Source of the DNA: Kribbella sp. NBC_01245
GTDB taxonomy: Bacteria > Actinomycetota > Actinomycetes > Propionibacteriales > Kribbellaceae
NCBI RefSeq assembly: GCF_036226525.1
Contig: NZ_CP108487.1
Location: 1,922,001 to 1,986,000 of the forward strand
Direction of reading: 5' to 3'
DNA: 64,000 nt
The notes beneath the pieces are model-generated. The model saw only the letters and a list, made by a program, of their open reading frames with translations. It did not search any database and had not been told where the DNA came from. Positions 52,978 to 61,994 of this stretch are shown here, in pieces (position 1 is the first letter of the stretch; every line of letters starts with the position of its first letter). Made by a program: the position numbers and the translations under genes.

Positions 52978-55239
52978 TCATCTCGCGGATAGCTGGTCCA
53001 AGTACGTCGGGCGCCAGTCCGGACCGCGGCCGGTTAGGCGGCGGCGTAGGCCGCGCATGTCGATTCGTGCGACGACCGGGTCGTCCCACCAGTCGGGGAT
53101 CTGGTCGTACCAGCGGTCGATCCGCAACGTCCGGCCGGCCGCGTCGATGCGGGCGAACAACCAGCCGTCCTGACCGTGTTCGCCCGTCGACTCGGACGCC
53201 CAGAGGTCGACCAGTAGGCCGGGGAGTTTGTCGTCGCCGAACTCGTCGTCGTCAACGGGCGGCGGCTCGAGGTCGAAGCGGTACGACGGGGCCTGCGGGT
53301 CGAGCACCTGGACCTGGATGGTGAAACCCGACGGCACGATCCGCGTCCGGGCCTTGCACCAGGCATGCAGCGCCTCGAACGCGTCCGACGCGTCCTCCGA
53401 GGCGGGTCGCGGCCGGGGGCGCTCGGGCTCCGCACGCATCGCCGCCTCGAGATACTCAGCCGGTACGCCGACCGCCGCCTCGTCGGCGGCAACCATCGCG
53501 GGCGGCTGAACGTGCTGAACGGGCTCGGGCCTTGGCGCGTATCGCTCGTCATCGAGATCTTCGGCGGCGGCCTCGACCTCAACCTCGACTTCAGCCTCAG
53601 CCTGCGCCTCAGCGCGCGCGGCAGCCTCAGCCTCGGCTCGCGCGGCTGCCTCGACCTCAGCTTGGGCAGCCGCCTCGGCTTGGAGGGTCGCCTCGGCTTG
53701 GGCGGTCGCCTCGGCTTGGGCGGCGGTTTGGGCAGCGGCGAACTCGGCTACCTCGCGGCCGAAGGTCTCCTCGAAGTCGGGCGCGAGGCCGTTCTCCCGC
53801 TCGAACTTGGAGTACACCCGATCCCCCGCACCGGGCGGCGGCAGATTGGCCAGACTCTCAAGGTCGAACACGTCATCGTCGTCATCGTCATCCGGAGGCG
53901 GCGGGCGATCGATCGGCACCATGCTGCCGAATCCCGGCGGCGGCGCGAACGCAAAAGCCCCGTCCTCGTCGAAGGCCCCGTCCTCGTCGAAGGCGCTGTC
54001 CTCGTCGAAGGCCTCGCCAACGACCTCGTCATCCTCGACGATCTCTTCAACACTGTCCTGGGCCGGCTCGTCCTCGTCCTCGTCGTCCGGCCCGTCCCAG
54101 CGGAACCCAATCGGATCACCGGGATACTCAGCACCCGAAGACGATCCAATGACCGGGTCATCCTCATACCCGGAATAACGCCGGCTGTCGTGATGCAGGA
54201 ACGGCGAGCTAGCGCTAAGGGCATTCCCAGGATCGATCCGCCCGCCATACCCGAGCGCATCGTCATATCCGAGCGCGTCATCGTGCCGCTCCTCGACAAA
54301 CTCCTCGGCAACCTCCTCGACGACGTCCTCGGCAACGGCCTGCTTGCCGACCGGCTCCTCGACCCGCTTGCCGTCCTCGTCGAAGGCGAACGGGAAGAAC
54401 TCCCGCGTCGCCTCATCCAGCGTCCACTCCCCCGTCGCCTCCGGGTCCGCGGCAGGCTCGACCGCCGACGCGGCACCAGGCGCGTACAAGCTCTCGTAAA
54501 AGTCCTCCCCCGCGTCATCCTCAACCGCGACCGCAGCCCCAGCCGACGCCGACTCAGCCGGGGAAGCGGGAGCCGCAACAGGAACAACGCGAGCCGCCGG
54601 AGCAAGCGCGAACTGCCCCGCCGCCGCGAGCGCCCCCTCGAGATCCGGCTGCCGATCCGGATCATCCCCAAGATCCAGCCGATCGAACAACGCCCGCAGA
54701 TCATCCACACCGATCGGCGCCTCGGCCGCGGTCCGGATCAGCGCCAGCCCAACCGCCCGAAGCTCATCCAGACTCCCCAGGTAATCCGCCCACTCCGCCG
54801 CCCACTCGACCAACTCGGCCGCGGCCTCCTCGTCGGAGGTCAGCCAACTCCCAACCGCGAGAAACCCATCGTCGATCGGCTGCCACGGATCACCCGGATA
54901 CTCGGCCCGCGCCCACGTGCCCGAGAAATTCGCAAAGACGAACCCCAGCCGCCCCGCCGCAATACGTTCCCGAACCGCCGGCTGCCCCAGCCATTCCGGC
55001 GCACCTTCGAGCAGATCCGTGTCCTTGGTCAAGCTGTACTCGCGGTGCAGCCCGTAGAGCACCGTGCGCTCCTGCTCGAGCTCGATCACCCGCAGATCGT
55101 TGCCGCCGCCGTCCTCGTGATGCCAACCGGCCGCATCCGCCCACCACCGCCGGTCGTACCCCGTGGCATGAGCGATCGCGGCGAGCGCACTCCAGCGAGC
55201 GCGCAGCTCAACAGGATCGTCGAGATCGACGAGCGGCAT
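52978..55239 (-). CDS. Large acidic repeat protein with a DUF600-like C-terminal domain
   Basis: A 753-aa protein in three parts. Residues 1-175 form a folded domain (GYDRRWWADAAGWHHEDGG, LEGAPEWLGQPAVRERIAA) that I do not recognise. Residues 176-590 are low-complexity and very acidic, with AFDED-type repeats (EDSAFDEDGAFDEDGAF), a run of seven aspartates and a long AQAEA/ARAEA heptad-like stretch likely to be helical. The last 150 residues (FEALHAWCKARTRIVPSGF, LRIDRWYDQIPDWWDDP) resemble the YezG/DUF600 fold known from immunity proteins. No export signal or membrane segment exists. It sits 9 bp after the RNA methyltransferase gene. Confidence 0.75.
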   Translation of the reverse strand: MPLVDLDDPVELRARWSALAAIAHATGYDRRWWADAAGWHHEDGGGNDLRVIELEQERTVLYGLHREYSLTKDTDLLEGAPEWLGQPAVRERIAAGRLGFVFANFSGTWARAEYPGDPWQPIDDGFLAVGSWLTSDEEAAAELVEWAAEWADYLGSLDELRAVGLALIRTAAEAPIGVDDLRALFDRLDLGDDPDRQPDLEGALAAAGQFALAPAARVVPVAAPASPAESASAGAAVAVEDDAGEDFYESLYAPGAASAVEPAADPEATGEWTLDEATREFFPFAFDEDGKRVEEPVGKQAVAEDVVEEVAEEFVEERHDDALGYDDALGYGGRIDPGNALSASSPFLHHDSRRYSGYEDDPVIGSSSGAEYPGDPIGFRWDGPDDEDEDEPAQDSVEEIVEDDEVVGEAFDEDSAFDEDGAFDEDGAFAFAPPPGFGSMVPIDRPPPPDDDDDDDVFDLESLANLPPPGAGDRVYSKFERENGLAPDFEETFGREVAEFAAAQTAAQAEATAQAEATLQAEAAAQAEVEAAARAEAEAAARAEAQAEAEVEVEVEAAAEDLDDERYAPRPEPVQHVQPPAMVAADEAAVGVPAEYLEAAMRAEPERPRPRPASEDASDAFEALHAWCKARTRIVPSGFTIQVQVLDPQAPSYRFDLEPPPVDDDEFGDDKLPGLLVDLWASESTGEHGQDGWLFARIDAAGRTLRIDRWYDQIPDWWDDPVVARIDMRGLRRRLTGRGPDWRPTYLDQLSAR

Positions 55240-55248
55240 CCAGATCTC

Positions 55249-56436
55249 CTACGAGTGCCTAATACCCGGTAGCGGTTCGAGTACAGCCACGCACTCTATG
55301 TGATGCGTCATCGGGAACAAATCGAATGCGCGTAACGACCCGATCCCATATCCCAACGTCTCGAACGTCTTCAGGTCACGCGCCAACGCCGCCGGGTCGC
55401 ACGCCACGTACGCGATCCGCCGTGGCGTGAGGTCGGCAACGCGCCGTACGACGTCCTTGCCCGCTCCCGTACGGGGTGGATCGAGCACCACCAGGTCGAC
55501 GGACGACAGCCCCTGCCGGGCGGCACCGGCTAGTACCTTGTCGACGCTGCCCTGCTCGATCGTCACAGCCTGCTGATCGTGCAGGTTGCGCCGGGCGTTA
55601 CGGACGGCATCGCGATCGCCTTCGACCGCGAGTACGGCGCACCCGGCGTCCGCGAGGAATCCGGCGAACAGGCCCACTCCGCAATACAAGTCGAGCGCGG
55701 TCTCACCCGCGGCCGGTTCCAGCCCGGCCATCACGGCATCGACCAGCGTCGTGGCGGCCTCGGGATGGACCTGCCAGAAGCCGCCGGCGTCGACCCGGTA
55801 GCGCCGTTCGTGGACCTCCTCGACCAAGCGCCCGGCGGTTTCCGAAGACGTCAGGACCGCCGTACGACCCTCGGACGAGACCACTGCCTGGACCGACGAG
55901 ACGCCCGGCCAGCGTTGGGAGAGTACGTCGGGTGTGCCGGGATGCGCGATGCGGCAGCGGTCGATCTGGACCAGGTCGTGCGAGCGATGGGCGTACATCC
56001 CGGGCTGCCCGTCGACGACGGCGTACCGCATCCGCGTCCGCCAGCCCAGTCCGTCCCCGGCAGGCGCCTCCATCACGACTTCCCGCTCGATCCCGCCGAT
56101 GCGGCGCAGGCTGTCCCGAACCACCTCCGCCTTCAGCAGGCGCTGGTAGTCGAGGTCCACGTGCTGGAAGTCGCAGCCGCCGCACACGCCCGCATAGGGA
56201 CAAGGGGCGGCCACACGGTGCTCTGAAGGCTTGAGGATCTCTACGGCATCCGCACGCAAGTACTTCGACGTCTGCTCGGTTACCCGGGCACGGACCGTCT
56301 CACCCGGTATGGCGTGTCGCACGAAGACCACCTGGCCGTCGTACCTGGCGACGCAGTGACCGCCGTGAGCGACTGGACCGACTTCCAGTTCCAGCAGCGC
56401 GCCAATGAGTATTTCGGTCTTTGCTGCCACCTGCAC
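55249..56436 (-). CDS. TRAM-domain class I RNA methyltransferase (RlmD/TrmA family)
   Basis: A 395-aa enzyme that makes 5-methyluridine in rRNA or tRNA. It begins with a TRAM domain (LLELEVGPVAHGGHCVARYDGQVVFV), followed by four cluster cysteines in CPYAGVCGGCDFQH and CRIAHP, as in RlmD. The SAM-binding motif is ETALDLYCGVGLFAGFLA, motif IV is VVLDPPRTGAGKDV and the catalytic cysteine lies in RIAYVACDPAALARDL. Which uridine is modified cannot be decided. It follows the APC transporter gene by 3 bp. Confidence 0.94.
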   Translation of the reverse strand: MQVAAKTEILIGALLELEVGPVAHGGHCVARYDGQVVFVRHAIPGETVRARVTEQTSKYLRADAVEILKPSEHRVAAPCPYAGVCGGCDFQHVDLDYQRLLKAEVVRDSLRRIGGIEREVVMEAPAGDGLGWRTRMRYAVVDGQPGMYAHRSHDLVQIDRCRIAHPGTPDVLSQRWPGVSSVQAVVSSEGRTAVLTSSETAGRLVEEVHERRYRVDAGGFWQVHPEAATTLVDAVMAGLEPAAGETALDLYCGVGLFAGFLADAGCAVLAVEGDRDAVRNARRNLHDQQAVTIEQGSVDKVLAGAARQGLSSVDLVVLDPPRTGAGKDVVRRVADLTPRRIAYVACDPAALARDLKTFETLGYGIGSLRAFDLFPMTHHIECVAVLEPLPGIRHS

Positions 56437-56439
56437 AGG

Positions 56440-58464
56440 CTACTTGTCCCTTGGAGGGTTGCGGGCTCCACGACGGACCTGACCCGCAACGCGCTCAGTC
56501 CGGTCCTGACGCTCCTCGGCGAGCTGAGACGAGACAAGCTGGTACGGCACGGAGGTGACCATGACGCCCGGCGTGAAGAGCAGACGCCCCTTGAGCCGCA
56601 GTGCGCTCTGGTTGTGCAGGAACTGCTCCCACCAATGGCCCACGACGTACTCAGGGATGTAGACCATCACGACGTCCCGAGGCGACTGGCGACGGATGTC
56701 CCGCACGTACTGCAGGATCGGCCGCGTGATCTCCCGGTACGGCGACGCGAGACGCTTGAGCGGCACCGGGATGTTGCGGCGATCCCACTCGAGCTGAAGG
56801 GCTTCGGCCTCGTCCCGGTCGACGTCGACGGTAACGGCTTCCAGCATGTACGGCCGGGCCGCCTTGGCGAAGGCGAGCGCACGCAGCGTGGGCTTGTGCA
56901 GCTTGGAAACGAGGACGATCGCGTGCACCCGCGACGGCAGGGTCAGCGCCTCGTCCGGTTCGACGGCCATCTCGTGGCCGACCGTCTCGTAGTGCCGGCG
57001 GATGCCCTTCATCATCAGGAACAGCACGCCCATCGCGATGATGGCGATGTACGCGCCGTGCACGAACTTGGTCAGCAGCACGATGATCAGAACCACGCCG
57101 GTGAAGGTGAGACCGATCGCGTTGATCACCCGGGAGCGCTGCATCTGCGCCCGCTTCGCGCCGTCCTGTTCGGTGGCGAGCAGACGGGTCCAGTGCCGCA
57201 ACATGCCGAGCTGGCTGATGGTGAAGCTGACGAACACACCGACGATGTAGAGCTGAATCAGCCGGGTGACCTCGGCGTCGAACGACACGATCAGCACCAC
57301 CGCGAAGCCGGCCAGGATGACGATGCCGTTGCTGAAGGCGAGCCGGTCGCCCCGGGTATGCAGCTGGCGCGGCAGGTACCCGTCGCGGGCCAGGATCGAC
57401 CCCAGCACGGGGAAGCCGTTGAACGCGGTGTTCGCGGCGAGCACCAGGATCACGCCGGTGACCGCTGCCACCAGGTAGAAGCCCGGGCTGAAGTGATCGA
57501 AGATGCCCTTCGCGAGCTGACCGATCACCGGGTCCTGGTGGTAGTCGGAGCCCAGCGGAAGACCGTCCGGACCGATCAGCTGCGTCTCCGGATGCTCGGC
57601 GTACCGCAGATGCATCAGGTTCGCCAGGGTGATCACGCCGAGCATCATCGTCACCGCGATACCGCCGAGCAGGGCCAGCGTGGTGGCCGCGTTCCGGCTC
57701 TTCGGCTTCTTGAAGGCGGGCACACCGTTGCTGATGGCCTCGACACCCGTCAGGGCGGCACATCCGGAGGAGAAGGCACGCAAGACCAGGAAGCCCATCG
57801 CCAGCGCACCCGCGCCGGCCATCGTCTCGCTACCGGCGAACTCGAAGTCCGCGCTCTCCGCCTTGGGTAGGTCACCGAACAGGTACCGCCCGAACCCGAT
57901 GGCGATCATCGTGATGATGGTGGCCATGAACAGGTACGTCGGAACGGCGAAGGCCGTGCCCGACTCGCGCACCCCACGCAGGTTCATCGTCATCAGGAAG
58001 ATGACCGCGATCGACGCGACCCAGACCTGCCTGCCCTCCAACGCGGGCACGGCCGAAGCGGCGTACTGCGCGGCCGACGAGATCGACACCGCCACCGTGA
58101 GGACGTAGTCGACCAGCAGCGCGCTGGCCACGGTCAGACCGGCAGTCGGTCCGAGGTTCGTGTTCGCCACCTCGTAGTCGCCGCCACCGGACGGATAGGC
58201 GTGCACGTTCTGGCGGTACGACATCACCACCACGAGCATGATCACCGCGACCGCGATCCCGACCTTCCAGGAGATCGCCACGGCGGTGAGCCCGGCCACG
58301 GACAAGGTCAAGAAGATCTCATCCGGCGCGTAGGCTACCGACGACAGAGCGTCACTAGCGAAGACTGGCAGGGCAATCCGCTTCGGCAGCAGCGTTTCAC
58401 CCAGCTGGGCACTGCGTAATTTCCTGCCGATGAGGATGCGTTTCCCGATATCACCTAGAGGCAC
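56440..58464 (-). CDS. APC-superfamily transporter, probably potassium (KimA-like)
   Basis: A 674-aa membrane protein with about 12 helices and a 170-aa cytoplasmic C-terminal domain (SRVHAIVLVSKLHKPTLRAL, EWDRRNIPVPLKRLASPYREI, DVVMVYIPEYVVGHWWE). This layout, larger than ordinary amino acid permeases, is that of the KimA potassium importers. The first helices read LPVFASDALSSVAYAPDEI, and YPSGGGDYEVANTNLG is family text. A GTG start at 58464 was chosen. It is divergent from two trkA genes, which supports a potassium role, though amino-acid transport is not excluded. Confidence 0.85.
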   Translation of the reverse strand: MPLGDIGKRILIGRKLRSAQLGETLLPKRIALPVFASDALSSVAYAPDEIFLTLSVAGLTAVAISWKVGIAVAVIMLVVVMSYRQNVHAYPSGGGDYEVANTNLGPTAGLTVASALLVDYVLTVAVSISSAAQYAASAVPALEGRQVWVASIAVIFLMTMNLRGVRESGTAFAVPTYLFMATIITMIAIGFGRYLFGDLPKAESADFEFAGSETMAGAGALAMGFLVLRAFSSGCAALTGVEAISNGVPAFKKPKSRNAATTLALLGGIAVTMMLGVITLANLMHLRYAEHPETQLIGPDGLPLGSDYHQDPVIGQLAKGIFDHFSPGFYLVAAVTGVILVLAANTAFNGFPVLGSILARDGYLPRQLHTRGDRLAFSNGIVILAGFAVVLIVSFDAEVTRLIQLYIVGVFVSFTISQLGMLRHWTRLLATEQDGAKRAQMQRSRVINAIGLTFTGVVLIIVLLTKFVHGAYIAIIAMGVLFLMMKGIRRHYETVGHEMAVEPDEALTLPSRVHAIVLVSKLHKPTLRALAFAKAARPYMLEAVTVDVDRDEAEALQLEWDRRNIPVPLKRLASPYREITRPILQYVRDIRRQSPRDVVMVYIPEYVVGHWWEQFLHNQSALRLKGRLLFTPGVMVTSVPYQLVSSQLAEERQDRTERVAGQVRRGARNPPRDK

Positions 58465-58571
58465 GTGAGTGATGCTAGAGGTAGTACGTGGCCGACCGGA
58501 GGTCCGGTGTAGCGTTTCCGCTGCCGAATCGACGCGATTGGCTCCCACTGCGGACAAGGAGTGAATGCGGA

Positions 58572-59234
58572 GTGCACGTCGTCATCATGGGCTGCGGACG
58601 CGTCGGGTCGACGTTGGCCCGTACGCTCGAAAAACGTGGCCATACGGTCGCGATCATCGACCAGTCCGCGGATGCGTTCCGCCGGCTCAGCCCGAACTAC
58701 TCCGGTCGCACCATCACCGGGATGGGCTTCGACCGGGAGGTGCTGATCGAGAGCGGGATCGAGACCGCGGGAGCGTTCGCGGCCGTCTCGAACGGCGACA
58801 ACTCCAACATCCTGGCCGCCCGGGTGGCCCGGGAGAACTTCGGCATCGAGAACGTCGTCGCCCGGATCTACGACCCGGGCCGCGCCGAGGTCTACCAGCG
58901 ACTCGGTATCCCCACCGTCGGCACCGTCCGTTGGACCGTCGACCAGATGATGCGGCGGTTACTGCCGAGCGGTTCCGAGCCCGAGTGGCGCGACCCGTCC
59001 GGCACAGTGCGCTTGGCCGAGGTGCACGTGCACACCGGCTGGGTCGGCCGGCGCGCGTTCGACATCGAGGCGGCCACCGGCGCGCGGGTCGCGTTCCTGA
59101 CCCGGCTCGGCGAGGGCCTACTGCCGAAGGCGGACACTGTTATCCAAGAGGGCGACCTGGTGCACGTCGTCATGCTGGAGGCCGACGCCGCCTCGGTCGA
59201 GGCCCAGCTCGGTACCAAGCCTGAGGAGCTGTGA
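58572..59234 (+). CDS. trkA: TrkA-family potassium uptake regulatory subunit 1
   Basis: A 220-aa cytoplasmic RCK protein that gates a potassium transporter in response to NAD(H) or nucleotides. The RCK-N Rossmann motif is VIMGCGRVGSTLARTLEKRG with the acidic adenosine contact in AIIDQSADAF. An RCK-C (TrkA-C) domain ends the protein (LPKADTVIQEGDLVHVVMLE). The start is GTG at 58572, with AAGGAG at 58555-58560. Its stop overlaps the second trkA gene, and the APC transporter is encoded divergently 107 bp away. Confidence 0.94.
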   Translation: MHVVIMGCGRVGSTLARTLEKRGHTVAIIDQSADAFRRLSPNYSGRTITGMGFDREVLIESGIETAGAFAAVSNGDNSNILAARVARENFGIENVVARIYDPGRAEVYQRLGIPTVGTVRWTVDQMMRRLLPSGSEPEWRDPSGTVRLAEVHVHTGWVGRRAFDIEAATGARVAFLTRLGEGLLPKADTVIQEGDLVHVVMLEADAASVEAQLGTKPEEL

Positions 59235-59914
59235 TGCGAGTAGCCATCGCGGGTGCGGGCAACGTCGGCCGATCGATCGCGGCCGAGTTGCTGGAGAACG
59301 GTCACGAGGTCCTACTGATCGACAAGGACCCCCGGGCGATCAAAGCCGACTCGGTGCCCCACGCCGAATGGCTGCTCGCGGACGCCTGCGAGCTCTCCTC
59401 ACTGGAGGAGGCCGCCCTGCAGCGTTGCCAGGTGGCGATCGCGTCCACCGGTGACGACAAGGCGAACCTGGTCGTATCCCTGCTGGCCAAAACCGAGTTC
59501 GGCGTGCCGCGCACCGTGGCCCGGGTGAACCATCCACGCAACGAGTGGATGTTCAACGAGGCCTGGGGCGTGGACGTCTCCGTCTCCACTCCGCGGATCA
59601 TGTCGGCTCTGGTCGAGGAGGCCGTCTCGGTCGGTGACCTGGTCCGCCTGTTCACCTTCCGTCAAGGCGACGCGAACCTGGTCGAGCTCACCCTGCCCGA
59701 GGACAGCCCGATGATCGGCATGCGGGTCGGCGACGTCGACTGGCCCGTCGACACCGCCCTGGTCACCATCCTGCGCGAAGGCCGCGTCCTTCGCCCCGAC
59801 GCCGACGGCACCCTCGAACTCAACGACGAACTCCTGTTCGTGGCCGCCGACGAGACCGAAGCCCAGCTGGAAGACCTCCTCGCCCCCAACCACCACCCCC
59901 GCCGCGTCAGCTAA
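59234..59914 (+). CDS. trkA: TrkA-family potassium uptake regulatory subunit 2
   Basis: The second RCK protein of the pair (226 aa): RVAIAGAGNVGRSIAAELLENG, LLIDKDPRA, then VASTGDDKANLVVSLLAKTEFG and a TrkA-C domain (EDSPMIGMRVGDVDWPVDTAL to ELLFVAADETE). The start at ATG 59234 has GAGGAGCT upstream; GTG 59231 is possible. Actinobacteria commonly carry such tandem TrkA genes (ceoB/ceoC). A strong terminator follows immediately. Confidence 0.94.
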   Translation: MRVAIAGAGNVGRSIAAELLENGHEVLLIDKDPRAIKADSVPHAEWLLADACELSSLEEAALQRCQVAIASTGDDKANLVVSLLAKTEFGVPRTVARVNHPRNEWMFNEAWGVDVSVSTPRIMSALVEEAVSVGDLVRLFTFRQGDANLVELTLPEDSPMIGMRVGDVDWPVDTALVTILREGRVLRPDADGTLELNDELLFVAADETEAQLEDLLAPNHHPRRVS

Positions 59915-59915
59915 G

Positions 59916-59967
59916 ACCAACCACAAAACCCCAGGCGCCCAACAGGGCACCTGGGTTTTGTGGTTGG
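59916..59967. terminator. Bidirectional terminator between trkA2 and DUF3159
   Basis: The arms 59916-59940 and 59944-59967 pair almost completely (ACCAACCACAAAACC with GGTTTTGTGGTTGGT, plus CAGG/CCTG and GCCC/GGGC) around a 3-nt loop. The T-rich and A-rich segments inside the stem suit termination from both sides. Confidence 0.88.
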
Positions 59968-59975
59968 TGCGGGAG

Positions 59976-60770
59976 CTACTTCTTGTTGCCGCGGAGGAGG
60001 TGGGTGACGGTGTCGCGGACCTCGTCCCACTTCTCGGGCGGCATGCTTGCGCGCAGGACCGTGTACGACAACCACAGCGCCAGCGCGTAGACGGGCGGCC
60101 CGAGGGCGACCTTCGCGATACCCAACGCGTTCAGGGCGCCGGCGAAGTACAGCGGCACCTGCACAGCGAGCCGCAAACCGAACAGGCCGACGAAGACCAG
60201 AGTCGCGAGCGTGAAGCCGCGCAACATCGCGGGATCCTTGCGCCAGGCCGTACCGGTCTGGGTGATCATTCCGTACAGCACGCCGAAGATCGGCCACCGG
60301 ATCAGCACCGTGATCAGGTACACCAATCCATAACCCAGGTTCGTCAGCAGACCGGGAACGTAGACGTCCTCGGCGCGGCCGCTCTTGTTCGCGATGTACG
60401 CCGAGATGAGCACGCCGATGAATCCGCCGACGATGTTCCGCAGCGGCTGCTTCCGGAAGACCCGCAGCACGGCGACCGCGGCGGCCAGACCGATGGCGAC
60501 GATCAGCGCGAGTTGCAGATTGTGGTCGGACAGCTGGTAGACCGCCAGGAACGACAGCCAGGGCACTGCTACGTCGAACAGCGCGCCCCAACCACCGGCA
60601 GCGTGGAAGAAGTCCTTATCCGTTGTCGCCGGCTTCTTGTCCGCCACGGGTTCAGCGGGGTCAGGAGACTCGGACGCGAGGACCTCGGCGGCCTCGAGCT
60701 CAGGACGGAACACCTCGGCGAGATCCTCGTCGACCGAATGCTGGTGGCCGTCGCGGTGCTGCTCAGCCAT
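59976..60770 (-). CDS. DUF3159 family membrane protein
   Basis: A 264-aa actinobacterial membrane protein of unknown function. An acidic 50-residue tail precedes the family core (FFHAAGGWGALFDVAVPWLSFLAVYQL), then about five hydrophobic helices with GGFIGVLISAYIANKSGRAED, LVYLITVLIRWPIFGVLYG and WRKDPAMLRGF. The start overlaps the preceding OB-fold gene by 8 bp. The dut-DUF3710-OB-DUF3159 order is a recurrent actinobacterial neighbourhood, so these genes are probably coexpressed. Confidence 0.92.
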   Translation of the reverse strand: MAEQHRDGHQHSVDEDLAEVFRPELEAAEVLASESPDPAEPVADKKPATTDKDFFHAAGGWGALFDVAVPWLSFLAVYQLSDHNLQLALIVAIGLAAAVAVLRVFRKQPLRNIVGGFIGVLISAYIANKSGRAEDVYVPGLLTNLGYGLVYLITVLIRWPIFGVLYGMITQTGTAWRKDPAMLRGFTLATLVFVGLFGLRLAVQVPLYFAGALNALGIAKVALGPPVYALALWLSYTVLRASMPPEKWDEVRDTVTHLLRGNKK

Positions 60771-61155
60771 GGGCGACCGACGGGCGCAGCTCGTACCGCG
60801 GGTTGAACATCACGCGGCTGCCGTCGACCACGCCGATCCGGCCGGAGACGATCAAGTCGGTCCCCGGGTGGATACCGGCGATCCGGCGCCGGCCGAGCCA
60901 GATCAGGGTCACCGTGCCGGTACCGTCGAACAATTCGCCCTCCAAGGCGGGCACGCCACCACGCGGACTGAAGGTGATCGTCCGCAGCGTGCCGAACAGG
61001 GTCACCATCTCGCGGTCGTGACAACCCGTGATCGCCCGGGCACCACAGTCGGCGACGCCGTCCTGCAGCACCTCGGCATCCATCTCGTCCCGGTCGCCCG
61101 CAAGCCCCCGGAAAGCGCGACGGAACATCCCTCCCGTTTTCACACCACTACCCAT
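60763..61155 (-). CDS. OB-fold nucleic-acid-binding domain protein
   Basis: A 130-aa protein with a single OB fold: VTLFGTLRTITFSPRGGVPALEGELFDGTGTVTLIWLGRR, then AGIHPGTDLIVSGRIGVVDGSRVMFNPRYEL. This resembles the OB domain of RecG-like proteins and binds nucleic acid or acts as an adaptor in relatives. The first 50 residues (GLAGDRDEMDAEVLQDG) are helical. The start at 61155 was chosen; MFRRAFRGL nine codons on is an alternative. Confidence 0.88.
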   Translation of the reverse strand: MGSGVKTGGMFRRAFRGLAGDRDEMDAEVLQDGVADCGARAITGCHDREMVTLFGTLRTITFSPRGGVPALEGELFDGTGTVTLIWLGRRRIAGIHPGTDLIVSGRIGVVDGSRVMFNPRYELRPSVAHG

Positions 61156-61170
61156 GAGGCGCAGTGTAGT

Positions 61171-61200
61171 CCGCTCAGGCGGCGAAAACCGCCTGAGCGG
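61171..61200. terminator. Hairpin between DUF3710 and OB-fold genes
   Basis: CCGCTCAGGCGG (61171-61182) and CCGCCTGAGCGG (61189-61200) pair perfectly around CGAAAA. It follows the DUF3710 stop at 61211 on the minus strand and precedes the OB-fold gene, so it may reduce readthrough within the cluster. Confidence 0.75.
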
Positions 61201-61210
61201 AGAACCAGAC

Positions 61211-61912
61211 TTAGGCTTCTTCCTCGCCGGGCTGCATGCCGCCCGGGAGCTGCAGGGCCAGGGACTCGCGCGGGGCCATCGGCTCCGATCCGCGGACCAC
61301 GACGACCTTGCGGAACGACTCCTCCATCGGCTTCGCGGCGTCGGCCTCGACCCCGGCGCGGCCGAGGATCGTGCCCCGCAGCAGCCAGCGCGGGCCGTCC
61401 ACACCGATCACCCGGCTGGTCTGGCTGAAGACCTGACCACTCTCGGGGTCGGTCACCGGCACCACCAGCACCAGCTCGGTCCCGAACGGGCCGTCGGCCT
61501 CCGACGCCGTACCGCCCATGCGGGTGGCTTCGGCGGCGATCTCGCGGCGAACGTCGGTCCAGATACCGGCCGTCTTCGGGGCGGCGAACGCGCGCAGCTC
61601 GAGGGCCGAGTCCTCCAGCACCAGCAGGACGGCCTGGACCTCGTTGGTCTGCTCGTCGACCTGCAGGCGCAGCTCCATACCCGGCAGGCCGGTGATCACC
61701 AGACCACCCAGGTCGATCCGGTCCTCGGCGTGCAGCTCGTCGTGCTCGACCTCGGAAGAGTCGAACGGGCCGTCAGTGCGCGAGCCGCGGGCCTCGACCT
61801 CGGCCTGCGCGGCCTCGGCCTGCTCCTTCTCGATGTCCTCGAAGAACGCGTCACCGCGGACCGGTTCGGCCGCCTCGGTTTCCTCGTTCTTGGCCTTGCG
61901 GCGGAAGATCAC
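61211..61912 (-). CDS. DUF3710 family protein
   Basis: A 233-aa actinobacterial protein of unknown function. After a charged N-terminal helix (RRKAKNEETEAAEP, FFEDIEKEQAEAAQAEVEA) comes the family domain: GPFDSSEVEHDELHAEDRIDLGGL, MELRLQVDEQTNEVQAVLLVLEDSALELRAFAAPKT and GPRWLLRGTILGRAG. No membrane segment or catalytic motif is visible. It lies 82 bp downstream of dut in the same direction and is ended by a hairpin. Confidence 0.93.
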   Translation of the reverse strand: MIFRRKAKNEETEAAEPVRGDAFFEDIEKEQAEAAQAEVEARGSRTDGPFDSSEVEHDELHAEDRIDLGGLVITGLPGMELRLQVDEQTNEVQAVLLVLEDSALELRAFAAPKTAGIWTDVRREIAAEATRMGGTASEADGPFGTELVLVVPVTDPESGQVFSQTSRVIGVDGPRWLLRGTILGRAGVEADAAKPMEESFRKVVVVRGSEPMAPRESLALQLPGGMQPGEEEA

Positions 61913-61994
61913 TGGTCTTGCCTTCTTTCCTGAATTCGATGGTGAGGTGCCGCCGTAGTCTCGCCCACACCCCAGGTCACAAGCCGCACCCTGG

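Noticed and set aside
52978..55239. A toxin-immunity locus
   Set aside because: The C-terminal domain resembles an immunity fold, but no toxin, secretion motif or paralogous immunity gene lies beside it.
53365..55272. A 635-codon plus-strand frame
   Set aside because: It mirrors the acidic repeat protein gene; the RGR- and leucine-rich translation is a shadow.
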